Shown: positions 8,680 through 19,104 of the stretch, piece after piece
Layout: the number at the start of each line of letters is the position of its first letter
Numbering within the stretch: position 1 is the first letter of the stretch
The notes under the pieces: model-generated
What the model was told of the DNA's origin: nothing
Database searches by the model: none
What the model saw: only the letters and a program-made list of their open reading frames with translations
Translations under genes and position numbers: made by a program
Source: Paracidovorax wautersii
Lineage (GTDB): Bacteria; Pseudomonadota; Gammaproteobacteria; Burkholderiales; Burkholderiaceae_C
DNA: 64,000 bases
NCBI GenBank assembly: GCA_009912175.1
Contig: WNDQ01000002.1
Location: 62,001-126,000, forward strand
Direction of reading: 5' to 3'

Positions 8680-10974
8680 ATGAAAAACCATCATCGATTT
8701 CACGTGCGCGCCATCTCGTCGGTCGCCGCCTTGCTTTTTGCTGCCAGCGCGTGGGCCGTTGACCCGTTCACCATCCGCGACATCCGGGTGGAGGGCCTGC
8801 AGCGCGTCGAGCCTGGCACCGTGTTCGCGTCGCTGCCGGTGCGCGTGGGCGATACCTACAACGACGACAAGGGCACCGAGGCGATCCGCTCGCTGTTCGG
8901 CCTCGGCCTGTTCACCGACGTTCGGCTGCAAGCCCAGGGCAACGTGCTGGTGGTGATCGTGCAGGAGCGCCCGACCATCGCCAACGTCGATTTCGCCGGT
9001 ACCAAGGAGTTCGACAAGGACACCCTGATCAAGGCCCTGCGCGACATCGGCGTGACCGATGGGCGCCCCTACGACAAGGCGCTGGCCGACCAGGCCGAGC
9101 AGGAACTCAAGCGCCAGTACATCAACAAGAGCCTGTACGGCGCCGAGGTGGTGACCACGGTCACGCCGGTCGACCGCAACCGCGTCAACCTGACCTTCAC
9201 GGTGACCGAGGGCGCCGCCGCCAAGATCCACGACATCCAGATCGTGGGCAACCAGGCCTTCAGCGAATCGACGCTCAAGGGTCTGTTCGATCTGGACACG
9301 GGCGGCTGGCTGAGCTGGTACACCAAGTCCGACCAGTATTCGCGCTCCAAGCTCAATGCCGACCTGGAGAAGCTGCGTGCCTACTACATGACGCGCGGCT
9401 ACCTGGAGTTCCGCATCGACTCGACCCAGGTCTCGATCTCGCCGGACAAGCAGCGCATCGGCGTGGTGATCAATGTGACGGAGGGGCAGCGTTTTGTGGT
9501 TTCGGGCGTCAAGCTCGAGGGCAACTACCTCAACCGCGAAGACGAGTTCAAGTCGCGCGTGACCATCCGCCCGGGTCAGGCCTACAACTCCGACGAAGTC
9601 GCCGAAACCGTCAAGGCCTTCACCGACCACTTCGGCACCTTCGGTTATGCCTTTGCCCAGGTCCAGGCGGTGCCGCAGATCGACCGCGCGACCAACCAGG
9701 TCTCGCTGGTGTTGCAGTCCACGCCCGGTCAGCGCGCCTATGTGCGCCGCATCAACGTGGTGGGCAACGACCGCACGCGCGACGAGGTGATCCGCCGCGA
9801 GTTCCGCCAGCTGGAGTCGTCCTGGTACGACAGCAACCGGATCAAGCTCTCGCGCGACCGCGTCGACCGCCTGGGTTATTTCACCGAGGTCAACATCGAC
9901 ACCCGCGAGGTGCCGGGCGTGCAGGACCAGGTCGACCTGGTCGTCAACGTCAAGGAAAAGCCGACCGGCAGCCTGACGGTCGGTGCTGGCTATTCGAGCG
10001 CCGAGAAGCTGTCCTTCGTGTTCGGCATCTCGCAGGAAAACGTGTTCGGCTCGGGCAACTACCTGGGCCTGAACGTCAACACCAGCAAGTACTACCGTGA
10101 GTACTCGGTCAGCACGACCAACCCCTACTTCACCGAGAACGGGGTTTCGCGCACCTACGACATCTACTACCGGACCCAGCACCCGTACAACTACAGCTCG
10201 AACGACGACTACTACACCTACGTCACCAAGGGTGCGGCGATCAAGTTCGGCGTGCCGTTCTCCGAGCGCGACACGGTGTTCTTCGGCGCGGGCTTCGAGA
10301 ACGTGCAGGTCAAGGATTACGAGGCACAAAACACCTACATCCGCGACCAGGTCAACGAGTACGGCTCGACGGTCAACACCGTGCCGCTGACATTGGGCTG
10401 GGCGCGCGACAGCCGCGACAGCTCGCTGGTGCCGACCACCGGGTCACTGCACCGCATCAACGGTGAACTGAGCCTGATCGGCGACGCGCACTATTTCCGC
10501 ACCAACTACCAGTACCAGCATTACGTGCCGCTGTCGGCGCGCTACACGCTGGCCTTCAATGGTGAGCTGGGCTACGGCAAGGGCATCGGCGGATCGCTCC
10601 CGTTCCTCAAGAACTTCTACTCGGGCGGCCTGGGTTCGGTGCGTGGTTTCGAGCAGAACAGTCTGGGACCGCGCGACGAGGCCAACAACGCTTACGGCGG
10701 CTCGAAGAAGGTCACGGCCAACGTAGAATTGCAGACGCCGTTTCCGGGCGCCGGCAATGACCGTACGCTGCGTCTGTATGGTTTCGTCGACGCCGGTAAC
10801 GTTTTCGGCGATGGCCAGAACATCCGGCTGGGTGACCTGCGGGCATCGACCGGTATCGGCGTGAGTTGGATCTCGCCCCTCGGCCCGCTGCGCATCGCCT
10901 ACGCCCAGCCGCTGCGCAAGAAGACCGGCGACGATGTTCAGCGTATTCAATTCCAAATCGGGACGTCGTTCTAA
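8680..10974 (+). CDS. bamA: Outer membrane protein assembly factor BamA
   Basis: BamA is the essential core of the BAM complex that folds beta-barrel proteins. From ATG 8680 the product has 764 residues. It has a signal peptide ending near ASAWA-VDPF, five POTRA domains (about residues 25-420) and a C-terminal 16-strand barrel. The conserved VRGF motif (GGLGSVRGFEQNSLG) of loop 6 is present, and the chain ends in Phe (QIGTSF), as expected of an outer-membrane barrel. An upstream TTG at 8647 would lengthen the leader needlessly. Confidence 0.97.
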   Translation: MKNHHRFHVRAISSVAALLFAASAWAVDPFTIRDIRVEGLQRVEPGTVFASLPVRVGDTYNDDKGTEAIRSLFGLGLFTDVRLQAQGNVLVVIVQERPTIANVDFAGTKEFDKDTLIKALRDIGVTDGRPYDKALADQAEQELKRQYINKSLYGAEVVTTVTPVDRNRVNLTFTVTEGAAAKIHDIQIVGNQAFSESTLKGLFDLDTGGWLSWYTKSDQYSRSKLNADLEKLRAYYMTRGYLEFRIDSTQVSISPDKQRIGVVINVTEGQRFVVSGVKLEGNYLNREDEFKSRVTIRPGQAYNSDEVAETVKAFTDHFGTFGYAFAQVQAVPQIDRATNQVSLVLQSTPGQRAYVRRINVVGNDRTRDEVIRREFRQLESSWYDSNRIKLSRDRVDRLGYFTEVNIDTREVPGVQDQVDLVVNVKEKPTGSLTVGAGYSSAEKLSFVFGISQENVFGSGNYLGLNVNTSKYYREYSVSTTNPYFTENGVSRTYDIYYRTQHPYNYSSNDDYYTYVTKGAAIKFGVPFSERDTVFFGAGFENVQVKDYEAQNTYIRDQVNEYGSTVNTVPLTLGWARDSRDSSLVPTTGSLHRINGELSLIGDAHYFRTNYQYQHYVPLSARYTLAFNGELGYGKGIGGSLPFLKNFYSGGLGSVRGFEQNSLGPRDEANNAYGGSKKVTANVELQTPFPGAGNDRTLRLYGFVDAGNVFGDGQNIRLGDLRASTGIGVSWISPLGPLRIAYAQPLRKKTGDDVQRIQFQIGTSF

Positions 10975-11484
10975 ATGAAAAACTTTTCTCGTCAATTGCT
11001 GGTCGCGGCCACCATGAGCGTGGCTGCCTTTGGCGCGGCCGCGCAGGCCCAGGCCCTGAAGTTCGGTTTCGTCAACACCGACCGCATATTCCGCGAGGCA
11101 GCGCCGGCCCAGGCGGCGCAGGCCAAGCTCGAGCAGGAGTTCTCCAAGCGCGAGGCCGACCTCAACAGCCAGGGCGCGGCGCTCAAGACCGCTTCCGACA
11201 AGTTCGAACGCGAAGCCCCGACGCTGTCCGAATCGCAGCGCCTGCAGCGCCAGCGCCAGCTCGCCGATCAGGATCGTGAACTGCAGCGGCGCAGCCGCGA
11301 GTTCCAGGAAGACCTCAACACCCGCCGCAACGAAGAGCTGCAGCAGGTGCTCGAGCGCGCCAACCGCGTCATCAAGCAGGTCGCCGAAAGCGAATCCTAT
11401 GACCTGATCCTGCAGGACGCCGTCTACATCAACCCCAAGAACGACATCACGGACAAGGTTCTCAAGGCCTTGAACGGCAAGTAA
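10975..11484 (+). CDS. skp: Periplasmic chaperone Skp/OmpH
   Basis: Skp holds unfolded outer-membrane proteins during transit to BAM. The product has 169 residues with a cleavable signal peptide (cleavage likely after AAQAQA). A long charged coiled-coil follows (about residues 45-130, rich in Glu, Arg and Gln). The domain starts with LKFGFVNTDRIFREA, the usual trimerisation strand. The ATG directly follows the bamA stop codon, so the two are translated as a pair. Confidence 0.95.
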   Translation: MKNFSRQLLVAATMSVAAFGAAAQAQALKFGFVNTDRIFREAAPAQAAQAKLEQEFSKREADLNSQGAALKTASDKFEREAPTLSESQRLQRQRQLADQDRELQRRSREFQEDLNTRRNEELQQVLERANRVIKQVAESESYDLILQDAVYINPKNDITDKVLKALNGK

Positions 11485-11487
11485 ATC

Positions 11488-12546
11488 GTGAGCGTGCGAC
11501 TTTCGGACATTGTTGGGGAGCTGGGCGGCGAGCTGGTCGGCGGGGACGGGCTTGTGATCGAGCGGCTGGCGCCGCTGGACGTCGCACAGCCGGGTGATCT
11601 GGCGTTTCTGTCGAGCCCCAAGTTCCGCAGCCAGTTGGTGAGCAGCCAGGCTGGTTGCGTCATCGTCTCGCCGCGCATGAAAGAGGCGGCGCTGAAGCGG
11701 GGCAGCTGCATCGTCACGCCCGACCCCTATCTTTACTATGCGCGCGTCACGCAGCTGTGGCAGCGCCTTCACGCGCCGCGCCCGGCCGCAGGCATCCACC
11801 CTACCGCCCATGTCGATGAGACCGCCGTGGTGGCGCCGTCGGCGACCATCGGAGCGCTGGCCTACATCGGGCCGCGCGCGGTGATCGGGGAGGGCGTCAT
11901 CATCGGCGTGCAGGCGACGGTGGAGGAGGACGCCTTCGTCGGCGCGCATTCGCAGATCAAGGCCCGTGCGGTGCTGGGTGCGCGCTGCCGCATCGGCCAG
12001 CGCTGCGTGCTCAACCAGGGTGCGGTGGTGGGCGGCGACGGCTTCGGCTTCGCGCCGGACAACGGCACCTGGGTCAAGATCGAGCAACTCGGCATCGCCC
12101 GCCTGGGCGACGACGTCGAGATCGGCATCAACACCTGCGTGGACCGCGGGGCGTTGGGCGACACCATCATCGAAGACGGCGTCAAGCTCGACAACCTGAT
12201 CCAGGTCGCTCACAACGTGCGCATCGGCAAACACACGGCCATGGCCGGCTGCGTGGGCATTGCCGGCAGTTGCGACATCGGCGCCTACTGCACCATCGGC
12301 GGCGCGGCCATGCTGGGCGGCCACATGAAGATCGTCGACCGGGTGAACATCTCCGCGGGCACGCTGGTGTCGCGCTCCATCCTTCAGCCCGGCAACTACA
12401 CCGGCATCTTCCCGTTTGCCGACAACGGGGTGTGGCGCAAGAATGCGGCGGTGCTCCGGAACCTGAGCACCCTGCGCGACCGGGTCAAATTCCTCGAAGA
12501 GCAGGCCGGCATCGTGGCCGACGATCCCGGCGGCGAGCCGGATTGA
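11488..12546 (+). CDS. lpxD: UDP-3-O-(3-hydroxyacyl)glucosamine N-acyltransferase
   Basis: This is the third step of lipid A synthesis, N-acylating UDP-3-O-acyl-glucosamine. The product has 352 residues and starts with GTG at 11488, three nt after skp. The N-terminal uridine-binding domain precedes left-handed beta-helix hexapeptide repeats (about residues 105-300). The catalytic His segment [14 protein letters not shown] is present. Confidence 0.96.
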   Translation: MSVRLSDIVGELGGELVGGDGLVIERLAPLDVAQPGDLAFLSSPKFRSQLVSSQAGCVIVSPRMKEAALKRGSCIVTPDPYLYYARVTQLWQRLHAPRPAAGIHPTAHVDETAVVAPSATIGALAYIGPRAVIGEGVIIGVQATVEEDAFVGAHSQIKARAVLGARCRIGQRCVLNQGAVVGGDGFGFAPDNGTWVKIEQLGIARLGDDVEIGINTCVDRGALGDTIIEDGVKLDNLIQVAHNVRIGKHTAMAGCVGIAGSCDIGAYCTIGGAAMLGGHMKIVDRVNISAGTLVSRSILQPGNYTGIFPFADNGVWRKNAAVLRNLSTLRDRVKFLEEQAGIVADDPGGEPD

Positions 12547-12670
12547 CTGGCACCAACGCGGTTACGATCACGCCTTGGCTGCCTGCTGGCGCCAGGGCTG
12601 CCGGTCGTTCGGTTTTTTCGGGAAGCGCTGGCTTCCCCTCTCTCACAATTCAGATCAAGAGTACTCAAGC

Positions 12671-13123
12671 ATGGACACGACGATGGACATCCACCAAATC
12701 CTCAAGCGGCTGCCTCACCGTTACCCGTTCCTGCTGGTCGACCGCGTGCTCGAGCTGGAGACGGACACCCGCATCAAGGCCATCAAGAACATCACCTACA
12801 ACGAGCCGTGCTTCACCGGCCACTTCCCGCACCGGCCGGTGTTCCCGGGGGTGCTGATTCTGGAGGCGCTGGCGCAGACTTCGGCGCTGCTGTCCTTCGT
12901 CTCGGCCGGCGAGGAGCCGGACGAGAAGACGGTCTATTACTTCGTGGGCATCGACAACGCGCGCTTCAAGCGTCCGGTCGGCCCTGGCGACCAGCTCACG
13001 CTGGAGGCCGAGATCGAGCGCCACAAGGCCGGCATCTTCCGTTTCCATGCGCGCGCCAAGGTGGGCGAGGAACTGGTGGCCGAGGCCAACCTGATGTGCA
13101 CGGTGCGCCGTATCGAGGACTGA
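12671..13123 (+). CDS. fabZ: 3-hydroxyacyl-ACP dehydratase FabZ
   Basis: It dehydrates beta-hydroxyacyl-ACP in fatty acid elongation and balances lipid A against phospholipid supply. From ATG 12671 the product has 150 residues; MDIHQ at 12683 is an alternative start. The hot-dog-fold motifs [13 protein letters not shown], the catalytic [20 protein letters not shown] (His) and the following Glu are complete. It lies in the standard lpxD-fabZ-lpxA-lpxB order. Confidence 0.96.
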   Translation: MDTTMDIHQILKRLPHRYPFLLVDRVLELETDTRIKAIKNITYNEPCFTGHFPHRPVFPGVLILEALAQTSALLSFVSAGEEPDEKTVYYFVGIDNARFKRPVGPGDQLTLEAEIERHKAGIFRFHARAKVGEELVAEANLMCTVRRIED

Positions 13124-13126
13124 TCC

Positions 13127-13915
13127 ATGGCGCGCATACACGCGACTGCATTGATCGATCCGGCCGCGCAACTGGCCAGCGACGTTGAAGTCGGGCCGTT
13201 TTCCATCGTGGGCCCGCACGTCAAGATCGGGGCGGGCACCACGATCGGCGCGCACTGCGTGATCGACGGGCACACTACGATCGGCAGCGACAACCGGATC
13301 TTTCAGTTCAATTCCATCGGCGCCATTCCGCAGGACAAGAAATACCGGGGCGAGCCGACCGAGCTGATCATTGGCGACCGCAATACGATCCGCGAGTTCT
13401 GCACCTTGAACCTGGGCGTGCCGGGGGCCGGCGGCGTGACCACGGTCGGCGACGACAACTGGATCATGGCCTACAGCCACATCGCCCATGACTGCCATGT
13501 CGGCAACAGCACGACCCTGGCCAACAACACGACGCTGGCGGGCCACGTGCATCTGGGTGACTGGGTCACGATCGGTGGCCTGACCGGCGTGCACCAGTTC
13601 GTCCAGATCGGCGCCCACGCCATGGTGGGCTTCGCCAGCGCGGTCACGCAGGACGTCCCGCCTTTCATGCTGGTCGACGGCAATCCGCTGGCGGTACGGG
13701 GGTACAACGTGGTCGGCCTGCGCCGCCGCGGCTTTTCTCCGGAGCGCATCGCCGCGGTCAAGTCCATGCACCGCGCGCTGTACCGTGACGGGTTGACCGC
13801 GGCCCAGGCCAGTGAGCGCATTGCGGCGCTGGCCCAGGAGCAGCCGCACGCCCAGGGCGATGCCAATCTCATGCTGGACTTCCTGGGCAAGGCCTCGCGT
13901 GGCATCGCCCGTTGA
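13127..13915 (+). CDS. lpxA: UDP-N-acetylglucosamine O-acyltransferase
   Basis: This is the first step of lipid A synthesis. The product has 262 residues and a left-handed beta-helix of hexapeptide repeats over the first 190 residues. The catalytic His lies in the [11 protein letters not shown] segment, with [13 protein letters not shown] after it. The start ATG is three nt after the fabZ stop. Confidence 0.97.
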   Translation: MARIHATALIDPAAQLASDVEVGPFSIVGPHVKIGAGTTIGAHCVIDGHTTIGSDNRIFQFNSIGAIPQDKKYRGEPTELIIGDRNTIREFCTLNLGVPGAGGVTTVGDDNWIMAYSHIAHDCHVGNSTTLANNTTLAGHVHLGDWVTIGGLTGVHQFVQIGAHAMVGFASAVTQDVPPFMLVDGNPLAVRGYNVVGLRRRGFSPERIAAVKSMHRALYRDGLTAAQASERIAALAQEQPHAQGDANLMLDFLGKASRGIAR

Positions 13916-13961
13916 AGCGGCCGAGGGACGGGCTGCCGATTCGCATCCGCAGGCCTTTCCC

Positions 13962-15119
13962 GTGAGTGGGGTCGACGTCGGCCCCGAGATCGCGATGGTC
14001 GCGGGCGAGGCCTCGGGCGACTTGCTCGCCAGTCTGCTGCTCAAGGGCGCACGCCAGAAGTGGCCCGGCATGCACGCCGTGGGCATCGGCGGCCCGCGCA
14101 TGATCGAGCAAGGGTTTGAAACCTGGTGGCCGCAGAGCAAGCTGGCTGTGCGGGGCTATGTGGAAGTGCTGCGTCACCTGCGCGAGATCCTGCAGATCCG
14201 CAAGGCGCTGGCGCAGCGGCTGACCGTGGAGCGGCCCAACGTCTTTGTCGGCGTCGATGCACCGGACTTCAACCTGGGGCTCGAAGCCATGCTGCGCGCC
14301 CAGGGCATCAAGACGGTCCATTTCGTCGGCCCCTCGATCTGGGCCTGGCGGCCCGAACGCATCGAGAAAGTCCGTGTCAGCGCGGACCACGTGCTGTGCA
14401 TTTTCCCGTTCGAGCCGCCGATCTACGAGAAGGCGGGCATTGCCGCCACCTATGTCGGGCACCCGCTGGCGGGCGTCATTCCGCTTGCGCCTGATCGTGC
14501 GGCCGCCAAGGCCCGGCTGGGCATTCCCGTGGACGACGTGCCGCTGCTGGCCATCCTGCCCGGCAGTGTGGCATCCGAAATCGGCCACAACGGGCCGGTT
14601 TTCCTGGCCGCCGCGGCCGAGCTGCAGCGCCGTGGCCGGCAGTTGCGCCTGGTGCTGCCAACGCTGCCGGCACTGCGGCCGGTGGTCGAGCGCCAGATCC
14701 AGGCGGCCGGCCTGGCGGGCCATGTGATCTTGCTGGAGGGGCGCTCGCACGACGTGCTCGAAGCCTGCGACCTCACGCTGATCGCCAGCGGGACGGCCAC
14801 GCTGGAGGCCGTGCTCTACAAGCGGCCGATGGTGATCGGCTACCGCGTGAACTGGTTGACGGCACAGATCATGAAACGCAAGGCGCTCCAGCCCTGGGTG
14901 GGCTTGCCGAATATTTTGTGCCGCGACTTCGTGGTGCCCGAGTTGTTGCAGCACAATTGCACCCCCCGCGCGCTGGCCGATGCGCTGCAGCGGTGGCTGG
15001 ATTCGCCCGAGGCGGTCCAGAATCTGACTCAACGCTTTCTGGCGCTGCACCACGAATTGCGGCGCGACACGGCTACCCTGGCAACCCATGCGATCGAAAA
15101 AGTCCTCTCCTCTGCGTAA
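13962..15119 (+). CDS. lpxB: Lipid-A-disaccharide synthase
   Basis: It joins UDP-2,3-diacylglucosamine and lipid X (GT19 family). [19 protein letters not shown] is the typical N-terminus, and [27 protein letters not shown] and LPGSVASEI follow. The frame is open further upstream into lpxA. GTG 13962 gives 385 residues and places MVAGE near residue 10, as in relatives. GTG 13899, overlapping lpxA, would give 406 residues and cannot be excluded. Confidence 0.93.
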   Translation: MSGVDVGPEIAMVAGEASGDLLASLLLKGARQKWPGMHAVGIGGPRMIEQGFETWWPQSKLAVRGYVEVLRHLREILQIRKALAQRLTVERPNVFVGVDAPDFNLGLEAMLRAQGIKTVHFVGPSIWAWRPERIEKVRVSADHVLCIFPFEPPIYEKAGIAATYVGHPLAGVIPLAPDRAAAKARLGIPVDDVPLLAILPGSVASEIGHNGPVFLAAAAELQRRGRQLRLVLPTLPALRPVVERQIQAAGLAGHVILLEGRSHDVLEACDLTLIASGTATLEAVLYKRPMVIGYRVNWLTAQIMKRKALQPWVGLPNILCRDFVVPELLQHNCTPRALADALQRWLDSPEAVQNLTQRFLALHHELRRDTATLATHAIEKVLSSA

Positions 15120-15741
15120 ATTGCTGGGTGCGACCCAGCAAGGCCTGAGCTGGGATGCGCCGGGCTTGATCGCCGGAGTCGACGAGGCGGGACGCGGACC
15201 GCTGGCCGGCCCCGTGGTCGCCGCTGCGGTGATCCTGGACGAGCTCAACCCGATCGTCGGACTGGCCGATTCCAAGAAACTCACGCCGCTGCGCCGCGAA
15301 AAGCTCTATGAGGAAATCCGCGGCAAGGCGCTGTGCTTTTCGATCGCCGAAGCCTCGGTCGAGGAGATCGACCAGCTCAACATCCTGCAGGCCACCATGC
15401 TGGCCATGCAGCGCGCGGTGCAGGGCCTGCGGTTGCGGCCGTCCAAGGTGCTGATCGACGGCAACCGCATTCCGGTGCTGGACATTCTGGCCGAGGCCAT
15501 CGTCAAGGGCGACAGCAAGGTGCAGGCGATCTCGGCCGCGTCCATTCTGGCCAAGGTGTACCGCGACCGCTGGTGCGCACAGCTGGATCAGCAGTATCCG
15601 CAGTACGGTTTTGCCGGCCACAAGGGCTACGGCACGGCCGAGCACCTGACCGCCATTGCCCAGCATGGCGCCTGCCCGCAGCATCGGCGCTCTTTTGCGC
15701 CGGTGCGGGCGGTGTTGCCGGCGGCGGGGAGTCTCCAATGA
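15088..15741 (+). CDS. rnhB: Ribonuclease HII
   Basis: It cuts RNA in RNA-DNA hybrids and starts removal of single ribonucleotides. The product has 217 residues. [21 protein letters not shown] carries the DEAGRG active-site Asp and Glu, and further catalytic acids lie in LIDGN and YRDRW. The start overlaps the end of lpxB by 32 nt, implying coupled translation. Confidence 0.96.
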   Translation: MRSKKSSPLRKLLGATQQGLSWDAPGLIAGVDEAGRGPLAGPVVAAAVILDELNPIVGLADSKKLTPLRREKLYEEIRGKALCFSIAEASVEEIDQLNILQATMLAMQRAVQGLRLRPSKVLIDGNRIPVLDILAEAIVKGDSKVQAISAASILAKVYRDRWCAQLDQQYPQYGFAGHKGYGTAEHLTAIAQHGACPQHRRSFAPVRAVLPAAGSLQ

Positions 15742-16520
15742 ACATCGTCGACATCACGTCGCGCGACAACGCTTTCCTCAAGGATCTGCGCCGGCTGGCG
15801 CAGGACAACACGGCCTACCGCAAGCAAGGCCGCGTCTGGCTGGAGGGCGATCACCTGTGCCGGGCTTACCTGGCGCGGGGCGGCCAGCCGGCCATCGCCG
15901 TGTTTTCCGAGGACGAATGGCTGCGTTCGCAGGCGGCCTACGTGGGCTGCGCGCCGCGTTTCGTGGTGGTCAAGACCGCGCTGATGCGCGAGGTGAGCGG
16001 CCTGGAGTCGCCCGCCTCGATGGGTTTTGTGGTCGACTGGCCGGGCACGCCCGCGCTCGACCTGCACGCGCCCACCGTGGTGCTCGACCGGGTGCAGGAC
16101 GCCGGCAACGTCGGCGCCATCCTGCGCAGTGCGGCGGCGTTCGGTTTTACGCAAGTGGCTGCGCTCAAGGGCACGGCGGCCCTGTGGTCGTCCAAGGTGA
16201 TGCGCGCGGGCATGGGCGCGCACTTCGGGCTGCGGCTGGTCGATGGCCTGGCGCTGGCGGACATTGCGTCGCTGCAGGTGCCGCTGCTGGCGACCAGCTC
16301 GCATGGCGGGCGCCACGTGCATGAAGGCGGCCTGCCGTTTCCCTGCGCATGGATCCTCGGCCACGAAGGGCAGGGCGTCAGCGCGGAACTGGAGGCGCTG
16401 GCGCGCGAGAAGGTCCGCATCATTCAGCCCGGGGGCGAAGAATCGCTCAACGTGGCGGTGGCCGCTGGCATCTGCCTGCACGCCAGCGCGGCGGGGCAGT
16501 GGCGGCCGGGCCACGCCTGA
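15738..16520 (+). CDS. TrmH/SpoU-family RNA 2'-O-methyltransferase
   Basis: The product has 260 residues with an N-terminal substrate-binding domain (about 1-95) and a C-terminal SPOUT domain. The three knot motifs are visible: [23 protein letters not shown] and [17 protein letters not shown]. The start codon overlaps the rnhB stop (ATGA). The target is unknown; 23S rRNA (RlmB-like) or tRNA are possible. It ends the long plus-strand set. Confidence 0.9.
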   Translation: MNIVDITSRDNAFLKDLRRLAQDNTAYRKQGRVWLEGDHLCRAYLARGGQPAIAVFSEDEWLRSQAAYVGCAPRFVVVKTALMREVSGLESPASMGFVVDWPGTPALDLHAPTVVLDRVQDAGNVGAILRSAAAFGFTQVAALKGTAALWSSKVMRAGMGAHFGLRLVDGLALADIASLQVPLLATSSHGGRHVHEGGLPFPCAWILGHEGQGVSAELEALAREKVRIIQPGGEESLNVAVAAGICLHASAAGQWRPGHA

Positions 16521-16536
16521 GCGGCCCTTCTTTCGA

Positions 16537-17166
16537 TCAGACGGCCAGGCCGAGCCGGCCCAGGTCACCCCGGCCCTGGCGCACCACGACGGGTTCGTCG
16601 CCCGTGAGGTCGATCATCGTGGTCGGCTCGGACGAGCAGGCGCCGCCGTCGACGATGCCGGCCAGCAGTTTTTCGTAGCGCTGGCGGATCGTGTCGACGT
16701 CGTTGAGCGGCTGGGTTTCGCCGGGCGGAATCAAGGTGGTGGCCAGCAGCGGCCCGGTGTGCACGGCCAGCAGCGCGTGCACCACCGGGTGGTCCGGCAC
16801 GCGCAGGCCGATGGTCTTGCGCGCCGGGTGGCTCACGCGGCGCGGCACCTCCTTGGTTGCCTCCAGCACAAAGGTGTACGAGCCCGGTGTGCCGTTCTTG
16901 ATCAGCCGGTACTGCTTGTTGTCGACGATGGCGTAGTTGGCCAGTTCGGCCAGGTCGCGGCACAGCAGCGTGAGCAGGTGCTTGTCGTCCACACCCCGGA
17001 TCTGGCGCAGGCGGTCGGCCGCGGCCTTGTCGTCGAGGTGGCAGACCAGCGCGTAGCTGGAGTCGGTCGGCACGGCCAGCACGCCGCCCTTGTCCAGCAG
17101 CGCCACGGCCTGCTTGAGCAGCCGGCCCTGCGGATTGGCGGGGTGCACTTCGAAATGCTGGGCCAT
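16537..17166 (-). CDS. YciO/Sua5/YrdC-family protein (threonylcarbamoyl-AMP synthase fold)
   Basis: The product has 209 residues of the YrdC-like fold, opening with QAVALLDKGGVLAVPTDSSYALVC. The KRxxxKP motif of true Sua5/TsaC appears as IRGVDDKHLLTLLC, which is closer to the YciO branch. A role in the first step of tRNA t6A37 synthesis is known for TsaC, but YciO activity is weak and its job unclear. It is convergent with the upstream methyltransferase and lies 60 bp from the EamA transporter gene. Confidence 0.8.
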   Translation of the reverse strand: MAQHFEVHPANPQGRLLKQAVALLDKGGVLAVPTDSSYALVCHLDDKAAADRLRQIRGVDDKHLLTLLCRDLAELANYAIVDNKQYRLIKNGTPGSYTFVLEATKEVPRRVSHPARKTIGLRVPDHPVVHALLAVHTGPLLATTLIPPGETQPLNDVDTIRQRYEKLLAGIVDGGACSSEPTTMIDLTGDEPVVVRQGRGDLGRLGLAV

Positions 17167-17226
17167 GAGGGTTTCCTTGTCACGAAGAGAAAAGACAGGT
17201 CAGGCTAACACGCCAACCCGTGGACG

Positions 17227-18123
17227 CTAACCCTTGGGGGAGGCCGCACCCATGACGCGGTTTTCGCGCGTGACCACCCAGGCGGTCGTTGCGCCGCACA
17301 GGCCGACCAGGGCCATGCCCGCCAGCGCCCATTGGTCGGGCGCAGGGTCGAACACCAGCCAGCCGCCGGCCATGGCGAACAGGATCTGGCCGTAGAGATA
17401 GGGCGTGATCGCCGCGGCGGCCGCGCGCCCGTAGGCCAGGATCAGCAGGAAATGCCCGCCGCTGGAGCACAGGCCCATGAAGATCAGCAGCAGCCACGTC
17501 GTCCAGTGGGGCGACGCCTGCCAGGTGAAGGGCAACAGGATCGAGGCGACGACGGCGCCCACCAGGCCCGTGTAGAGGTGTGTGGTGGCGGGCGCGTCGA
17601 GCCGCGCCAGCCGGCTGGTGATGACCTGGAACCAGGCGTTGGCCACGACCAGGCTCAGCGGCAGCGCCACCATCCACTGGAAGTCGCCCGCGCCCGGGCG
17701 GATGATGAGCAGCGTGCCCGCGAAACCCCCGGCCAGCAGCAGCCAGCGCACGAGCGAGACGCTTTCCTTGAGGACGAGCACGGCGAACAGCGTGATCAGC
17801 AGCGGCGCCATCATCATGATGGCGGTGAACTCGCCCACCGGCATGAAGGTCAGCGTGTACATGCTGAACAGGCTGATGCTCACCAGCAGCAGCCCGCGCA
17901 GGATCTGCAGGTGCAGCGCGCGTGTGCGGAAAATGGCCAGGCCCTGCTGCGGCAGGATGACGGCGGTTGTCGTGAGCGACTGGAAGGTGTAGCGCACCCA
18001 CAGCGCCAGGGTCAGCGAGGTGCCGTGCGTGACCACGTACTTGGTGGTCGTGTCGAAGACGCCAAAGCAGGCCGTCGCCGCGATCGCCAGTGCGATGCCG
18101 ACGTAGATCGGTTGCATCTTCAT
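17227..18123 (-). CDS. EamA/RhaT-family drug/metabolite transporter
   Basis: The product has 298 residues from the ATG at 18123 and about ten membrane helices in two EamA repeats. It opens MKMQPIYVGIALAIAATACF. The start codon overlaps the stop of the PHP gene (ATGA), so they are co-translated. A longer frame within the PHP gene is a shadow. The substrate is unknown; members export amino acids or other metabolites. Confidence 0.85.
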   Translation of the reverse strand: MKMQPIYVGIALAIAATACFGVFDTTTKYVVTHGTSLTLALWVRYTFQSLTTTAVILPQQGLAIFRTRALHLQILRGLLLVSISLFSMYTLTFMPVGEFTAIMMMAPLLITLFAVLVLKESVSLVRWLLLAGGFAGTLLIIRPGAGDFQWMVALPLSLVVANAWFQVITSRLARLDAPATTHLYTGLVGAVVASILLPFTWQASPHWTTWLLLIFMGLCSSGGHFLLILAYGRAAAAAITPYLYGQILFAMAGGWLVFDPAPDQWALAGMALVGLCGATTAWVVTRENRVMGAASPKG

Positions 18124-18998
18124 GCCTGGATGCGTGCGTCCAGCAGCGCCCACACGGGCTGCAGGTCGGTCGGCAGCGGGGGCAGGGCGCCCAGGTCGGT
18201 GCGGCTTTCGGCGGGGCTGTGGAAGTCCGAGCCGCGCGAGGCGGCCAGGCCGAACTCGCGCGCAAGGTCGGCGTATTTGCCGTATTCGCTGGGGTGATGG
18301 CTGCCCGTGACCACTTCCACGCCCTGGCCGCCGTAGGCGATGAATTCCGTGAAGAAGGCGTATTCGAGCGTGGGCGAAAAGCCGTAGCGCCCCGGGTGGG
18401 CGATGACGGCGGCGCCGCCCGCGTCGCGGATCCAGCGCACGGTCTCGCCCAGGCTGGCCCAGCGGTGCGGCACGAAGCCGGGTTTGCCTTCGGTCATGTA
18501 GCGGCGAAAGACCTCGGGGATGTCGTGGCACACGCCGATCTCGACCAGGTAGCGCGCAAAGTGGCTGCGCGAGATCAGGTCCGGATTGCCCGCGTACTTG
18601 AGCGCGCCCTCGAAGGTGCCGGCAATGCCGGCCTGCGCCAGCCCCGCGGCCATTTCGCGCGCGCGGCCGTCGCGGCCGCCGCGCGTGCGCGCCAGGCCCT
18701 GGACCAGTTGCGCGTCGGTGGCGTCGAACCCCAGCCCCACGATGTGCACGGTCGTGTCCGCGAACGTCACCGAGACCTCGGAGCCCGTGAGGTAGGGCAG
18801 TCCCAGTGCGCGCGCCGCCTGCGCGGCCTCGGCCTGGCCGCCCACTTCGTCGTGGTCGGTGAGCGACCAGAGCTCGACGCCGGCTGCCTTGGCGCGTTGT
18901 GCGAGCTGACGGGGTGTGAGGGTGCCATCGGAGACGACCGAATGGCAGTGAAGGTCGGCGTTGGCGTCGACCGGCAGCGGGGGGTGCAAGCTGGGCAC
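18120..18998 (-). CDS. PHP-domain phosphoesterase (RNase AM/YciV-like)
   Basis: The protein contains the PHP metal motifs ADLHCHSVVSDGTLTP, SLTDHDE, IAHPGRY and GSDFHSP. E. coli YciV (RNase AM) of this family degrades short oligonucleotides and 3',5'-nucleotide bisphosphates and trims rRNA 5' ends. I chose GTG at 18998 (292 residues) because a likely -10 lies between it and the upstream ATG at 19088. The start remains uncertain. Confidence 0.82.
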   Translation of the reverse strand: MPSLHPPLPVDANADLHCHSVVSDGTLTPRQLAQRAKAAGVELWSLTDHDEVGGQAEAAQAARALGLPYLTGSEVSVTFADTTVHIVGLGFDATDAQLVQGLARTRGGRDGRAREMAAGLAQAGIAGTFEGALKYAGNPDLISRSHFARYLVEIGVCHDIPEVFRRYMTEGKPGFVPHRWASLGETVRWIRDAGGAAVIAHPGRYGFSPTLEYAFFTEFIAYGGQGVEVVTGSHHPSEYGKYADLAREFGLAASRGSDFHSPAESRTDLGALPPLPTDLQPVWALLDARIQA

Positions 18999-19047
18999 GG
19001 TGCGGGTCCGGACTGGAGGCGAGCGGACAGTGGCGGTTGTTCGGCTT

Positions 19048-19053
19048 ATTTTA
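19048..19053 (-). promoter_or_regulatory. Candidate -10 element for the PHP gene
   Basis: On the minus strand the hexamer is TAAAAT, about 50 nt before the proposed GTG start. No good -35 was found. It supports the downstream start because the alternative ATG at 19088 would lie upstream of it. Confidence 0.35.
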
Positions 19054-19104
19054 GAGAAGCCCTGGCAACCGCGCTGGCCGCATGGCAAAGCTCGACGAAT
19101 TCAC

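Noticed and set aside
8665-10329. 554-codon frame antisense to bamA
   Set aside because: It is a shadow of a clear BamA gene, rich in Val, His and Asp without domains.
12620-12640. Hairpin gggaagc-gctg-gcttccc ahead of fabZ
   Set aside because: It lacks a T-run and lies in a continuous lpx operon; a functional terminator there is unlikely.
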